DNA from: Streptomyces sp. NBC_01351
Lineage (GTDB): Bacteria; Actinomycetota; Actinomycetes; Streptomycetales; Streptomycetaceae
Direction of reading: 5' to 3'
Assembly (NCBI RefSeq): GCF_036237315.1
Contig: NZ_CP108356.1
Location: forward strand, 7,879,501 to 7,943,500
DNA: 64,000 nucleotides
Shown here: in pieces, positions 16,794 through 25,478 of the stretch
Layout: each line of letters opens with the position of its first letter
Position numbering within the stretch: the first letter of the stretch is position 1
Notes under the pieces: generated by a model
What the model saw: only the letters and a program-made list of their open reading frames with translations
Told to the model about the DNA's origin: nothing
Database searches by the model: none
Translations under genes and position numbers: made by a program

Positions 16794-17932
16794 ACCATGC
16801 CCTCGCACCGGCCGCTTCGGCCTCCTTGATCCGCAGGGAGGTGGCGGGCCTGCCCCTCTACGATCCCGGCGCCGACCCGGACGAGGTGGCCGCCCTCAGC
16901 GGCTCCCGCCGCGTGATCAAACTCTCCAACAACGAGAGCCCGTTCGGCATCTCTCCGGCGGTCGCCGAAGCCGTACGCCTGGGCCTGGCCGACGGCGTCT
17001 CCCGCTACCCCGACCCCACCGGCAAACGCCTGGCCGAGGCCATCGGGAAGAGCCTGGACGTGACTGCCGAGCGTGTCGTGCTCGGCAACGGCTCGGAGAA
17101 CATCCTGGAGCTGCTGTGCCAGGCCGTACTCGATCCCGGTGACCTGGTGGTCACCCAGGCGCCCGGGTTCAGCCTGCACGAGACCTTCCCGCGCGTCATG
17201 GGCGCCCGGGTCGAAAAGGTCCCGGTCACCGCCGAGTTCGGGTTCGACGCGGACGCCTGGCGTGCCGCGCTGGCCGCAGGCCCGAAACTCGTCTTCCTCG
17301 CCAACCCGTGCAATCCCACAGGCGCGATGCTCAGTGCCGGCCAACTGGAGCAAGTCGTGGCCGCCATCCCGGAATCGGCCCTGCTGGTGCTCGACGAGGC
17401 GTACGGCGAGTTCGCCCGGCCCAACCCGGAATACCCCGACGGGCTGGAGGCTCTGCGCGGCCAGGACAGGCCGTGGATCGTGCTGCGCACCTTCTCCAAG
17501 GCCTACGGGCTGGCGGGCGTCCGGGTGGGGTACGGCATCGCCTCCGACTCCGCCCTGATCCAGGCACTGGACCGGGTTCGTACTCCGTACAACGTCAATC
17601 AGCCGGCCCAGGAGGCCGCCGTCGCCGCGCTGGGCGACCACGCGCACCTGGCGAACACGGTCCGCCGGACCGCTCTGGAGATCGCCAGGGTCACCGACCG
17701 GCTGCGCGACGCGGGACTGGGCGTGGTCCCGTCCTCGACCAACTTCCTCTTCATCGACACCGGCTGTCGCTCCGACCGGGTCGCCCAGGAGCTGCACCGC
17801 GCCGGAATCATCGTCAAGGCGTGGCGCGAGCCGGGATACGAGAACTACATCCGAGCCTCACTGTCGACCCCCGGAGACAACGACGTCTTCGTGCGGTGTC
17901 TGACGGAGATCTGCGCGAAGGACAAGCCGTGA
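16790..17932 (+). CDS. Class I/II aminotransferase, HisC-like
   Basis: 380 residues; the ATG at 16790 overlaps the MATE stop (ATGA). Fold-type I PLP enzyme of the histidinol-phosphate aminotransferase family: KLSNNESPFG at the N-terminus, NPCNPTGAML, DEAYGEFAR, and the PLP lysine in TFSKAYGLAGVRVGY. It is not next to other his genes and belongs to the Zur-boxed operon, so it more likely moves an amino group in metallophore assembly, or supplies phosphoserine or an oxo-acid partner, than makes histidine. The exact reaction cannot be read from sequence. It overlaps the next gene by four bases, so the operon is translationally coupled. Confidence 0.8.
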   Translation: MNHALAPAASASLIRREVAGLPLYDPGADPDEVAALSGSRRVIKLSNNESPFGISPAVAEAVRLGLADGVSRYPDPTGKRLAEAIGKSLDVTAERVVLGNGSENILELLCQAVLDPGDLVVTQAPGFSLHETFPRVMGARVEKVPVTAEFGFDADAWRAALAAGPKLVFLANPCNPTGAMLSAGQLEQVVAAIPESALLVLDEAYGEFARPNPEYPDGLEALRGQDRPWIVLRTFSKAYGLAGVRVGYGIASDSALIQALDRVRTPYNVNQPAQEAAVAALGDHAHLANTVRRTALEIARVTDRLRDAGLGVVPSSTNFLFIDTGCRSDRVAQELHRAGIIVKAWREPGYENYIRASLSTPGDNDVFVRCLTEICAKDKP

Positions 17933-18912
17933 TCAAAAGCAAGATGTCTGACCTGATAGGGCGAACGCCCCTTCTCAAATTGCAAGTTGTGGAAGGCGGG
18001 GCAACCGTCCTGCTCAAGATGGAGCAGTACAACCCCACCGGCACCGCCAAGATCCGGATGGCCAGGAACATGGTGGACGAGGCGGAGGCGGCGGGGCTGC
18101 TCACCTCTGGCGGGTGGCTGGTCGAGTCCACCTCCGGCAACACCGGGCTCGGCCTGGCGCTCATCGCCGCCGAACGCGGATACAAGTTCACCGCCGTGGT
18201 GGACAACCACTCCAGTACGGACAAGCTGCGCGGCATGCTCGCCTACGGTGCCGACATACTCAACGTCGCCGGGGACGAGGAGGGCCTCGCCACCGCCGAA
18301 CGCGACACCGTGGCCGAGCGACTCGCGGCCGATCACGGCGCGTACTGGACTGCGCAACACCGCAATCAGGGGAACCCCAACGGCTATCGGCCGCTCGCCC
18401 GCGAACTGCACGACGACCTGGGCGACGACATCCACTACCTGTACGGGGCCGTCGGCACCGGTGGTTCGCTCTGCGGAACCGGCCGTGTCCTGCGCGAACG
18501 CATCCCGGACCTGAAGATCATCGGCGTCGAGCCGGTGGGGTCCGTCGTCTTCGGCGGAAAGGGCGCGCCCTACCACCAGTCCGGCACCGGCACCCCTGAA
18601 GGCTCGGAGATCGGCGGCGTCGTCGACTACGAACTGATCGACGAGGGTGTCAAGGCCAGTGACGCACAAGCCTTCGAGACCTGCCGCTACCTGGCCAGAA
18701 ACTTCGGCATCCTGATCGGAGGTTCGGCGGGGGGCGTGGTCTACAAGGCTCTGGAGCAGGCGCAGAGCGCGGGGCCTGAGACCACCATCGTCGTGCTGGT
18801 CTGCGACGGCGGCGACAAGTACCTGGACACCGTGTTCAACGACGACTGGATGGCGGCCAACGACTTGTTCGACGCTCATGTCGTCCACCGGCTCTCCGCG
18901 ATGCTGCGGTAG
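17929..18912 (+). CDS. SbnA/cysteine-synthase-like PLP beta-replacement enzyme
   Basis: 327 residues from a GTG overlapping the aminotransferase stop. Fold-type II PLP enzyme of the cysteine synthase family: IGRTPLLKL at the start, the PLP-lysine region YNPTGTAKIRMA (the usual motif is NPTGSVKDR), the phosphate-side STSGNTGLGLA, and AVGTGGSLCGTG as the glycine loop binding PLP phosphate. SbnA joins O-phosphoserine with glutamate; the fungal aspergillomarasmine synthase of the same family uses aspartate. Here the enzyme would make the aminocarboxyethyl amino acid that SbnB- and SbnH-like neighbours process. Cysteine synthesis is less likely given the altered lysine motif and the operon. The nucleophile cannot be decided by eye. 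Confidence 0.8.
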   Translation: MIKSKMSDLIGRTPLLKLQVVEGGATVLLKMEQYNPTGTAKIRMARNMVDEAEAAGLLTSGGWLVESTSGNTGLGLALIAAERGYKFTAVVDNHSSTDKLRGMLAYGADILNVAGDEEGLATAERDTVAERLAADHGAYWTAQHRNQGNPNGYRPLARELHDDLGDDIHYLYGAVGTGGSLCGTGRVLRERIPDLKIIGVEPVGSVVFGGKGAPYHQSGTGTPEGSEIGGVVDYELIDEGVKASDAQAFETCRYLARNFGILIGGSAGGVVYKALEQAQSAGPETTIVVLVCDGGDKYLDTVFNDDWMAANDLFDAHVVHRLSAMLR

Positions 18913-18962
18913 CGCCCGACCCGACCTTCTGTCCTCTCCTACGAACTGGTACCTTCCGGCTA

Positions 18963-19991
18963 ATGAAAACGAAAACGATAATCAGAATAGTGACGGCCCT
19001 GGCGGTGCTCGCGGTTGCGGGGTGCACGGCCGACACCGCTACCGATGCCGGCGAGCGGGCAGCGACGGCGGGGACGGGCGCGACGACGACCTACCCGTTC
19101 ACCATGAAGAACTGCGGCACCGATGTGACCTACAAGGCCGCTCCGAAGAAGGTCGTCACCCTGAACCAGACCGCCGCCGAGATCCTCATCCACCTGGGCG
19201 TGGGTGACCGGATCGTCGGGTCGGGCTACGAGATCGAAAAGACGCCGGACGCGATCGCCGAGCAGTACAAGAAGATTCCGCTCCTGTCCGCGCACGGGCA
19301 GGAGATCAAACACGAGAAGCTGCTGGAAGCGCAGCCGGACTTCGTCTACAGCTCCTTCGCGAGCATGTTCACCGCCGAGCAGTCCGGCGACCGGAAGCAG
19401 CTGCACGACCTGGGCGTGCCGACTTACCTGACGGAGTTCGACTGCTCGTTCCACGAGAGCGTGGCGGGCGCGGACTTCGAGATGATGTACGAGGAGTACC
19501 GTCGGCTGGGCAAGATCATGGACGTGCCCGCCGCCGGAGAGAAGCTGGCGACCGAACAGCAGGCCGTGGTGGCCAAGGCGCTGGGCGCCGTCAAGAAGCG
19601 GGACACTCCGCTGAAGGTGATGTGGTTCTACTCCACTTACGAGGGGACTCCGTGGGCAGCGGGCCCCGGTGGTCTGCCGCAGCACATCTCGGACCTCGTT
19701 GGTGTCCAGAACATCTTCGCCGACGCGAAGACCAAGTGGGCCGAGGTGAGCTGGGACGAGGTCGCCGCCCGGAATCCCGACGTCATCATCCTGGCCGACC
19801 TGACCCGAGGCGAACCCAACGACACGGCCAAGGAGAAGATCGACCTGCTCAAGAAGGACCCCCTCACCAGCAGGCTCAACGCGGTGAAGGGTGACCGGTT
19901 CATCTCCATCCCCGGCTCCCACATGGATCCCGGCTACGGCAGCGCGTCCGTGGTTCCCGCGCTGGTCGACGGCCTGAACAGGCTCGGCTGA
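18963..19991 (+). CDS. Metallophore ABC transporter substrate-binding lipoprotein
   Basis: 342 residues. The N-terminus is a lipoprotein signal: Lys-rich start, hydrophobic core, then the lipobox LAVAGC with the lipidated Cys at residue 21. The mature part is a class III (FecB/BtuF-type) binding protein: VVTLNQTAAEILIHLGVGDRIVGSG, a mid-helix linker, and NPDVIILADL. No good ribosome site precedes the ATG, and a Zur-like box overlaps the first codons, so the transcript may start very close to the ATG. With the FecCD permease and ATPase that follow, it would bring the metal-loaded chelator back into the cell. Confidence 0.85.
   Translation: MKTKTIIRIVTALAVLAVAGCTADTATDAGERAATAGTGATTTYPFTMKNCGTDVTYKAAPKKVVTLNQTAAEILIHLGVGDRIVGSGYEIEKTPDAIAEQYKKIPLLSAHGQEIKHEKLLEAQPDFVYSSFASMFTAEQSGDRKQLHDLGVPTYLTEFDCSFHESVAGADFEMMYEEYRRLGKIMDVPAAGEKLATEQQAVVAKALGAVKKRDTPLKVMWFYSTYEGTPWAAGPGGLPQHISDLVGVQNIFADAKTKWAEVSWDEVAARNPDVIILADLTRGEPNDTAKEKIDLLKKDPLTSRLNAVKGDRFISIPGSHMDPGYGSASVVPALVDGLNRLG
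18970..18984 (+). promoter_or_regulatory. Second Zur-like box overlapping the binding-protein start
   Basis: CGAAAACGATAATCA matches 11 of 15 positions of the streptomycete Zur consensus (TGAAAATGATTTTCA), keeping GAAAA, GAT and the TCA end. It lies eight bases from the ATG, inside the coding sequence. A repressor bound here would block initiation or early elongation of the importer genes separately from the biosynthetic operon. Weaker than the first box. Confidence 0.5.
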
Positions 19992-20004
19992 CCGGCCGAT
20001 CATC

Positions 20005-21102
20005 ATGACGACGAATTCACACAAGACTGCCGCGCCCACCGGAAACACGATCACCAGCCGTGAAACCGTTCCGGTGCGCCGGCGGCGCGCCCCGACGGTG
20101 GCGCTCTTCTTCCTGGCCGTGGCCGGACTGGTGGTGTCGGTCGTCGCCGCGTCGCTGTTCGGGAGCGCGGACATCCGGCCCCTGGATGTCGTCTCCACGA
20201 TCCTCCGGCATGTCGGTCTAGGCGGTATCGCCCCCACTCCGCCCCTGCCGGGGCTGCTGGACGCCCTGATCTGGGAGTCGCGCTTCCCGCGGGTGCTGCT
20301 GGCCGCCGCCGTCGGCATGGCCCTGGCGGTCTCGGGCGCGGTCCTGCAAGCGGTCACCAGGAATTCCCTGGCCGACCCCTACCTGCTGGGAGTCTCCTCC
20401 GGTGCCTCCACCGGCGCGGTCGCCGTGCTCCTACTGGGCATCGGTGGAAGCATCTCGCTGTCGACCGGAGCTTTCGTCGGCGGCCTGGTTTCCTTCGGCC
20501 TGCTGCTGCTCCTGCTCGGCGGGGGGCGCGTCGCCAGCCCTTCCCGGGTGGTGCTCACCGGCGTACTCGTGTCCCAGTTCTTCGCCGCGGTCACCTCGGT
20601 CATCCTCATGGTCAGCGGGGACGCGAACTCCACCCGGGGCTTCACATACTGGCTGCTCGGCACCCTCGGCGGCGCCCGGTGGGAAGGGGTGACCGTCACC
20701 GTCGTGATCATCCTGATCGGGGTGGTCGCCGTCCAGTTCTTCGCGCCCGCCCTCGACGCCTTCACGTTCGGATGGGACTCCGCCGCCGCCCTGGGGATCA
20801 ATGTCACCGCGGCCCGCATCTGGCTGATGGTGCTGACCTCGGTCATCACGGCGGCCGCCGTGGCGGCCTCCGGCGCGATCGGCTTCATAGGGCTGCTCAT
20901 CCCGCATGCCGTCCGCATTCTGGCGAGCCCGACGCACCGCACCCTGCTTCCCCTGTCCGCGATCGTCGGCGCCATCTTCCTCATCTGGGTGGACGCGTTC
21001 GCACGGACAGCGTTCTCCCCCCACGAGCTGCCCGCCGGCGTCATCACCGCGCTTCTCGGCGCGCCCGCCTTCGCGCTGGTCCTGAAGCGTCTGGAGTCCT
21101 GA
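20005..21102 (+). CDS. FecCD-family ABC transporter permease
   Basis: 365 residues, 13 bases after the binding-protein stop. An N-terminal cytoplasmic tail is followed by about nine to ten membrane helices of the FecCD/BtuC type, with SRFPRVLLAAAVGMALAVSG, the coupling-region SLADPYLLGVSSGASTGA, and SGAIGFIGLLIPHAVRIL near the C-terminus, all family signatures. A homodimer would form the inner-membrane channel for chelated metal. The stop overlaps the ATPase start (TGATG). Specificity is inferred from the operon. Confidence 0.88.
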   Translation: MTTNSHKTAAPTGNTITSRETVPVRRRRAPTVALFFLAVAGLVVSVVAASLFGSADIRPLDVVSTILRHVGLGGIAPTPPLPGLLDALIWESRFPRVLLAAAVGMALAVSGAVLQAVTRNSLADPYLLGVSSGASTGAVAVLLLGIGGSISLSTGAFVGGLVSFGLLLLLLGGGRVASPSRVVLTGVLVSQFFAAVTSVILMVSGDANSTRGFTYWLLGTLGGARWEGVTVTVVIILIGVVAVQFFAPALDAFTFGWDSAAALGINVTAARIWLMVLTSVITAAAVAASGAIGFIGLLIPHAVRILASPTHRTLLPLSAIVGAIFLIWVDAFARTAFSPHELPAGVITALLGAPAFALVLKRLES

Positions 21103-21917
21103 TGGGCCGCATCACCAGCACCCAACTCTCCTGGTCGGTCAAAGGCCACCGGCTACTGGACAACATCGAGATGGCGGCCGACGACGGAAAGGTCGTCGGC
21201 CTCCTCGGCCCCAACGGCTCGGGCAAGTCGACACTGCTGCGTCTGCTCGCCGGACTGCGGCGCCCCGACACCGGAACCGTCCGCTACGACGACACCGGTC
21301 TGGACGAGCTCGGCCGCCGGGTGCTGGCCCGGCGGCTCGCCGTCGTCGAACAGGACGTGTCCGCCCACAATTACGTCAACGTCCGCCAGGTCGTGGAACT
21401 CGGCCGCACACCCTTCCGCGGCCGCTTCGACGCGCTGACCGAGCGCGATCGGCGGATCGTCGACGCGGCGCTGGAACGCACCGACATCACCGACAAGCAA
21501 CACCGGAGCTGGCACACCCTCTCCGGAGGGGAGAAACAGCGCACCCAACTCGCTCGCGCCCTCGCCCAGGAACCCCAGGAGATCCTGCTCGACGAACCCA
21601 CCAACCACCTCGACATCCGCCACCAGCTCGAACTCCTCGACCTGCTGACATCGCTGGACGTCACCTGCGTCGTCGCCCTGCACGACCTCAACCTCGCCGC
21701 CCGATACTGCGACCACATCGTCGTCCTCAACCGCGGACAGGTCGCCGCAGCGGGGACCCCGCAGGCCGTGCTGACCCCGGACCTGATCCGGTCGGTCTAC
21801 GGCGTCAACGTGCTCGTCGACCGCGAACACACCACCGGCGCCCTCCGCATCACCTACCTGGCCGCCACAGCCACGCGAACGACTGCCACACAAGCGGTGC
21901 AACTCGATGCCCCGTAG
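21102..21917 (+). CDS. Metallophore ABC transporter ATP-binding protein, FecE-like
   Basis: 271 residues. All ABC motifs are present: Walker A GPNGSGKST (~residue 35), signature LSGGEKQR (~140), Walker B EILLDEPTNHLD (~160), and the switch His in VVALHDLNLAARY. The ATG shares one base with the permease stop, so translation is coupled. The protein would power import by the FecCD permease. It is the last gene of the zinc-type operon. No clear terminator follows. Confidence 0.9.
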   Translation: MGRITSTQLSWSVKGHRLLDNIEMAADDGKVVGLLGPNGSGKSTLLRLLAGLRRPDTGTVRYDDTGLDELGRRVLARRLAVVEQDVSAHNYVNVRQVVELGRTPFRGRFDALTERDRRIVDAALERTDITDKQHRSWHTLSGGEKQRTQLARALAQEPQEILLDEPTNHLDIRHQLELLDLLTSLDVTCVVALHDLNLAARYCDHIVVLNRGQVAAAGTPQAVLTPDLIRSVYGVNVLVDREHTTGALRITYLAATATRTTATQAVQLDAP

Positions 21918-22022
21918 GAGCCGGTTCCTTCAACCCCGGTCTGCCGTAAGTCCTGCGAGGACGTTCTGCCGGTACGTGGCGCCCTCGCCACCGCACCGTC
22001 TCTGATCTTCACGTTCACGCGG

Positions 22023-22165
22023 CTATGACCAGCGCATTCCCGTCCCTGGACGCGAGGAGCCAGCACCGAACCAGCATCGGAGTGCAGAGCGCTGGTTCTC
22101 GACGGCGGATGCCTCTGTGCGGGTGCGCCGTAGGCAGGGCTTGCCGGTTTGCCGGTCGCCACGCA
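22023..22165 (+). repeat. Dispersed ~140-base repeat, copy A
   Basis: About 80% identical by eye to 46963-47105. Both start at CTATGACC and share TTCCCGTCCCTGGA, CAGCACCGAACCAGCA and AGAGCGCTGGTTCTCGACGG. The copy at 47 kb forms a 10-base inverted repeat (GAGAACCAGC/GCTGGTTCTC); here the left arm is slightly altered. No open frame of substance lies in it. Both copies stand at the edge of functional blocks. The rest of the 21918-22513 gap shows nothing I can name apart from the promoter region of the next gene. Confidence 0.6.
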
Positions 22166-22513
22166 CAGTTGCGCACACTCCTCGACCCTGCTGAGGGGCC
22201 CGGCCTCGTCCGGACCCCTCGCCTTCAGTGCGAACCATCGCACGTTCGTGCGAACTCGGTCTGGAGGTCGGAGTTTTCGACAGGCCCGGCGTGACGATCC
22301 GGCATTTCGCGCGCGCCGCGCGTCAGCCGCTGCGATGCTTCCGCCGGTATCACCGGGCCGTCGCTCCCGCGAGCGGTCCTCGATACCGGCGAACGTTCGG
22401 CGGCGTCGTGCGGAACGGCGCTCCGGTTCGTCGTGCCGGAGCGTCCGGCCGCGGCTTCTCAGGAGTCTTCGCCTCCGGCCGCCGCCGGGCGGAGCTGAGA
22501 GGGGGAGACTTCG

Positions 22514-24346
22514 ATGTCATCGAATGGCGTGTTACGCGGACCAAGATCCCGGTGGCGCAACCGGCTGATGGGGGTGGCCGCGTCGTCCGCGCTGGCCGCG
22601 GGCGGCCTGACGGCTCTGGCGGTTCCGGCGGCGGCGGAAGGGGTGTGCGCCGCCCCGGTGGTGGCGGATGCGGTCACCACGATCACCTGCACGGCGGGTG
22701 GTTCCGGAAGTCTCACCGTGCCCGACGGCGTGTCCAGCGGTGTGGTCACTCTCGACGGCGCCGGGGGCGGGAACGCCTCCGACGGCACACCGGGCGGCAA
22801 GGGCGCGCACCTCGTGGCGACCGTCCCCGCGACTCCCGGGCAGACGTACAACGTCACCGTCGGCAGACGTGGCGCCAACGCCGCCGCGAACCCGCAGTTC
22901 GGCGCGCCCGGGGCCGGCGGTGCCCTCGTCGCGGTGACCACGGCCGCCGGCACCCCTTTGCTGACTGCGGGTTCGGGCGGTGGCGCGGGCGGACCCGGCA
23001 TCGGCTCCCCGGCCTACCCGGGAGCGGCCGGCGGTGACAGCGGGAACGCGGGCGCCGACGGCAACGGTCTGGTCCCGGACGCGCAGGGCGGTACGGGCGG
23101 AGGCCCGGGCACCGACACCGCCGGCGGGACGGCGGGGACCGGAGGGCCCGGGGCGGACAACGAGGGCGCGAACGGCTCCCCGGGCGCCTACCCGAACGGC
23201 TCCGGCGGCTCCGCCGCGCAGGGAGTCTTCAGTCCGACCGGTGCAGGCGGGCGCGGCGGAGCCGGGTACGGCGGCGGAGGCCGGGGCGGAGCCGGTGGCC
23301 GGTACGGAACCACCGGTGGCGCAGGCGGTGGCGGGGGCGGCGGATCCAGCCTGGTCTCCGGCACGGTTCAAGGCTCACCGGTCACCCTGGCCAACGGGGC
23401 CAACGCCGGGGACGGCCTGATCGTGTTCGCCTTCCACCGGGACGCGCCCACGATCACCGCCATCAGCCCGGACACCGGACTCGCGGCGGGTGGCACGGCG
23501 ATGACGGTCACCGGCACGAATCTGGCGGGCGCCGTCATCACCTTCGGCGCGGGCAACCCCGCTACCGGCGTCTCCTGCACCCCGACCTCCTGCACCGCCA
23601 CCGCACCGGCCGGGAGTGGGACGGTGGACGTACAGGCCACCACGCCCGGCGGCACCAGTGCCGCGTCCCCCGCCGGCCGGTACACCTACATTCCCGTACC
23701 CGTGGTGACCTCGCTCAGCCCGTCCGCGGGCACGACGGACGGCGGGACCGTGATCACGGTCAACGGCACCGGCCTGAGCGGCGCCACCTCGCTCACCTTC
23801 GGCCCCGGAAACCCGGCCGGCGGTCTGTCCTGCACCGCCACCGCGTGCACGGCCACCGCACCCGCGCACGCCGCGGGCCCCGTCGACGTGCAGGTGAGCA
23901 CGCCCGGAGGCACCAGCGCCGTGGTCGGCGCGGGCCGGTACACGTACCAGCTCCCGCCCGCCGACATCGACGTGGACCTGACCGTGCAGCCCGGCCTGAG
24001 CCTCCTTGTCCCGTACCTCACCCACACCCTGACCGCCCACAACACCGGCCCCGGTACGGTCACTTCGGCCACGCTCATCGCGACACTGCCGCCGGGCTCG
24101 TCCGCCACCGCCCTGTCCCCGGGGTGCACCGTCATGGGGACGACGGTGACCTGCCTCTACGGCACCATCGCCGGCGGCGCCGCTTCGACCAAGACGTTCC
24201 GGGTGCCGCTGGGCCTGCTCTCGCTGGGCCGCGTCTCGGTCACCGCGACTCGGACGGTGTCCGTTCCGGCCGACCCCAACGCGCTCAACGACAGTGCGAC
24301 CGCCACCTGCACGGTCGTCTCCGTCCTCCTGGCCACCTGTCCCTGA
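22514..24346 (+). CDS. Secreted glycine-rich protein with two TIG domains and a DUF11-like domain
   Basis: 610 residues; GGGGGAG lies seven bases before the ATG. A Sec signal peptide runs to AVPAAAEG (~residue 42). Residues ~60-300 are extremely Gly/Ala-rich with GGAGG runs, then two IPT/TIG Ig-like domains (PTITAISPDTGLAAGG and PVVTSLSPSAGTTDGG) each ending in GRYTY, then a DUF11-type domain (HTLTAHNTGPGTVTSATL). There is no LPXTG or membrane anchor, so it is probably released or held by carbohydrate or protein contacts. Paired cysteines in the TIG domains (VSCTPTSCTATAP) suggest disulfides. The function is likely surface or matrix; no enzyme motif is seen. It stands alone. Confidence 0.8.
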   Translation: MSSNGVLRGPRSRWRNRLMGVAASSALAAGGLTALAVPAAAEGVCAAPVVADAVTTITCTAGGSGSLTVPDGVSSGVVTLDGAGGGNASDGTPGGKGAHLVATVPATPGQTYNVTVGRRGANAAANPQFGAPGAGGALVAVTTAAGTPLLTAGSGGGAGGPGIGSPAYPGAAGGDSGNAGADGNGLVPDAQGGTGGGPGTDTAGGTAGTGGPGADNEGANGSPGAYPNGSGGSAAQGVFSPTGAGGRGGAGYGGGGRGGAGGRYGTTGGAGGGGGGGSSLVSGTVQGSPVTLANGANAGDGLIVFAFHRDAPTITAISPDTGLAAGGTAMTVTGTNLAGAVITFGAGNPATGVSCTPTSCTATAPAGSGTVDVQATTPGGTSAASPAGRYTYIPVPVVTSLSPSAGTTDGGTVITVNGTGLSGATSLTFGPGNPAGGLSCTATACTATAPAHAAGPVDVQVSTPGGTSAVVGAGRYTYQLPPADIDVDLTVQPGLSLLVPYLTHTLTAHNTGPGTVTSATLIATLPPGSSATALSPGCTVMGTTVTCLYGTIAGGAASTKTFRVPLGLLSLGRVSVTATRTVSVPADPNALNDSATATCTVVSVLLATCP

Positions 24347-24405
24347 CCCCCGGACCGCACCCGGCACCACACACGGACGACGCCGCCTTCTGGGGGTACG
24401 GCCGC

Positions 24406-24435
24406 GGCCCCGCAAGCCCACCGGCTCGCGGGGCC
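24406..24435 (+). terminator. Hairpin after the secreted TIG protein
   Basis: Perfect 8-base arms GGCCCCGC and GCGGGGCC with a 14-base loop, 60 bases after the stop. There is no U-tract, which is common for streptomycete terminators. Confidence 0.5.
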
Positions 24436-24582
24436 ATGGCGGTCCGGGGACTTCGCGACAGGCTCTCAACTTGTCGTTCTGCCCGGTGTCACGTTACGGA
24501 TTCCTTGACTTCGTTCGTCCGCTGATCGACCCTCGGCGCACCCCCGCCTGCTTCGTCAGGGGCCCAACAGTGCGGAGGACGT

Positions 24583-25314
24583 ATGGGACAGCTCGACGGC
24601 AAGGTCGCGGTGGTCACGGGCGGTTCGGCCGGCATCGGCCTGGCGATAGCCGCTCGCTTTGTCCAGGAGGGCGCCCGGGTCTTCCTCACCGGCCGACGGG
24701 AGGCGGAACTCGCCGCGGCCTCAACCACATTGGGAAGCTCTGTGATCGCCGTCCCGGGTGACGTGACCCGGGAGGCCGACCTCGCCCGCCTCTACACGGC
24801 CGTGGCGGCGGCGGGCAGCCCCGTGGACATCCTGGTGGCCAACGCCGGAGGTGGTCGGTCGGCCGGACTCGCCGATCTCACGCAGGACCAGTTCGACCTC
24901 ACATCGGACCTGAACTTCAAGGCGACCTTCTTCACCGTTCAGCGCGCACTGCCCCTTTTCAAGGATGGCGGTTCGATCATCCTGCTCGGCTCGGCCGCCG
25001 GCTCTGCCGGGTCCAGGCGCTTCGGCGTCTACGCTGCGACGAAGGCCGCCGTCCGTTCGATGGCCCGCAGCATGGCCCTGGAGCTGGCCGACCGCGGAAT
25101 CCGCGTCAACACCCTCAGCCCCGGCCCCATCGCCACCCCGTCCTTGACCCGGGCTCCCGCCGAGGTCGTCGAGGAGGCGACGGACCGCGTTCCCCTCGGC
25201 CGCCTCGGCCGCCCGGAGGAAGTCGCCTCCGCCGCGCTGTTCCTCGCCTCACGCGAAAGCAGCTACATCACCGGGATCGAACTCTTCGTGGACGGCGGCG
25301 CCCGCCAGGTCTGA
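24583..25314 (+). CDS. Short-chain dehydrogenase/reductase (SDR)
   Basis: 243 residues with GGAGG before the ATG. It is a classical SDR: cofactor motif TGGSAGIG (residues ~13-20), NAG at NANAG-equivalent ANAGGG (~87), catalytic Ser in LLGSAAGSAG, and YxxxK in YAATK (~149-153). The C-terminus VDGGARQV is that of FabG-like oxidoreductases. Thr/Gly-Arg after the cofactor loop (TGRR) suggests NADPH. The substrate is unknown. It has no operon partner; the IS5-type fragment begins just after its stop. Confidence 0.88.
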   Translation: MGQLDGKVAVVTGGSAGIGLAIAARFVQEGARVFLTGRREAELAAASTTLGSSVIAVPGDVTREADLARLYTAVAAAGSPVDILVANAGGGRSAGLADLTQDQFDLTSDLNFKATFFTVQRALPLFKDGGSIILLGSAAGSAGSRRFGVYAATKAAVRSMARSMALELADRGIRVNTLSPGPIATPSLTRAPAEVVEEATDRVPLGRLGRPEEVASAALFLASRESSYITGIELFVDGGARQV

Positions 25315-25327
25315 CACGGGCTGACGC

Positions 25328-25456
25328 CTCCAGGGCCGGCATTGGCCGCAGGCGCTGGATGACCCGGCAGACGGTGACCGGGGAGATCCCGAAGAATGCG
25401 GCGAGCCGGCGCATGGTCAGCCCGCAACACCCCACCCGTACAGGCAAAATGCCCAA
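25328..25456 (-). pseudogene. IS5-type transposase N-terminal fragment
   Basis: The minus strand reads LTMRRLAAFFGISPVTVCR followed by VIQRLRP, the helix-turn-helix at the N-terminus of streptomycete IS5-family transposases. No catalytic DDE region or inverted repeat is present. It separates the SDR from a foreign-looking ppnP gene and marks a past insertion or recombination junction. Confidence 0.6.
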
Positions 25457-25478
25457 GACTGAGCCTTCTGTAAACCCT

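Noticed and set aside
12944..21917. Staphyloferrin B cluster
   Set aside because: SbnA/B/H-like enzymes are present but no NIS synthetases and no SbnG-like citrate synthase.
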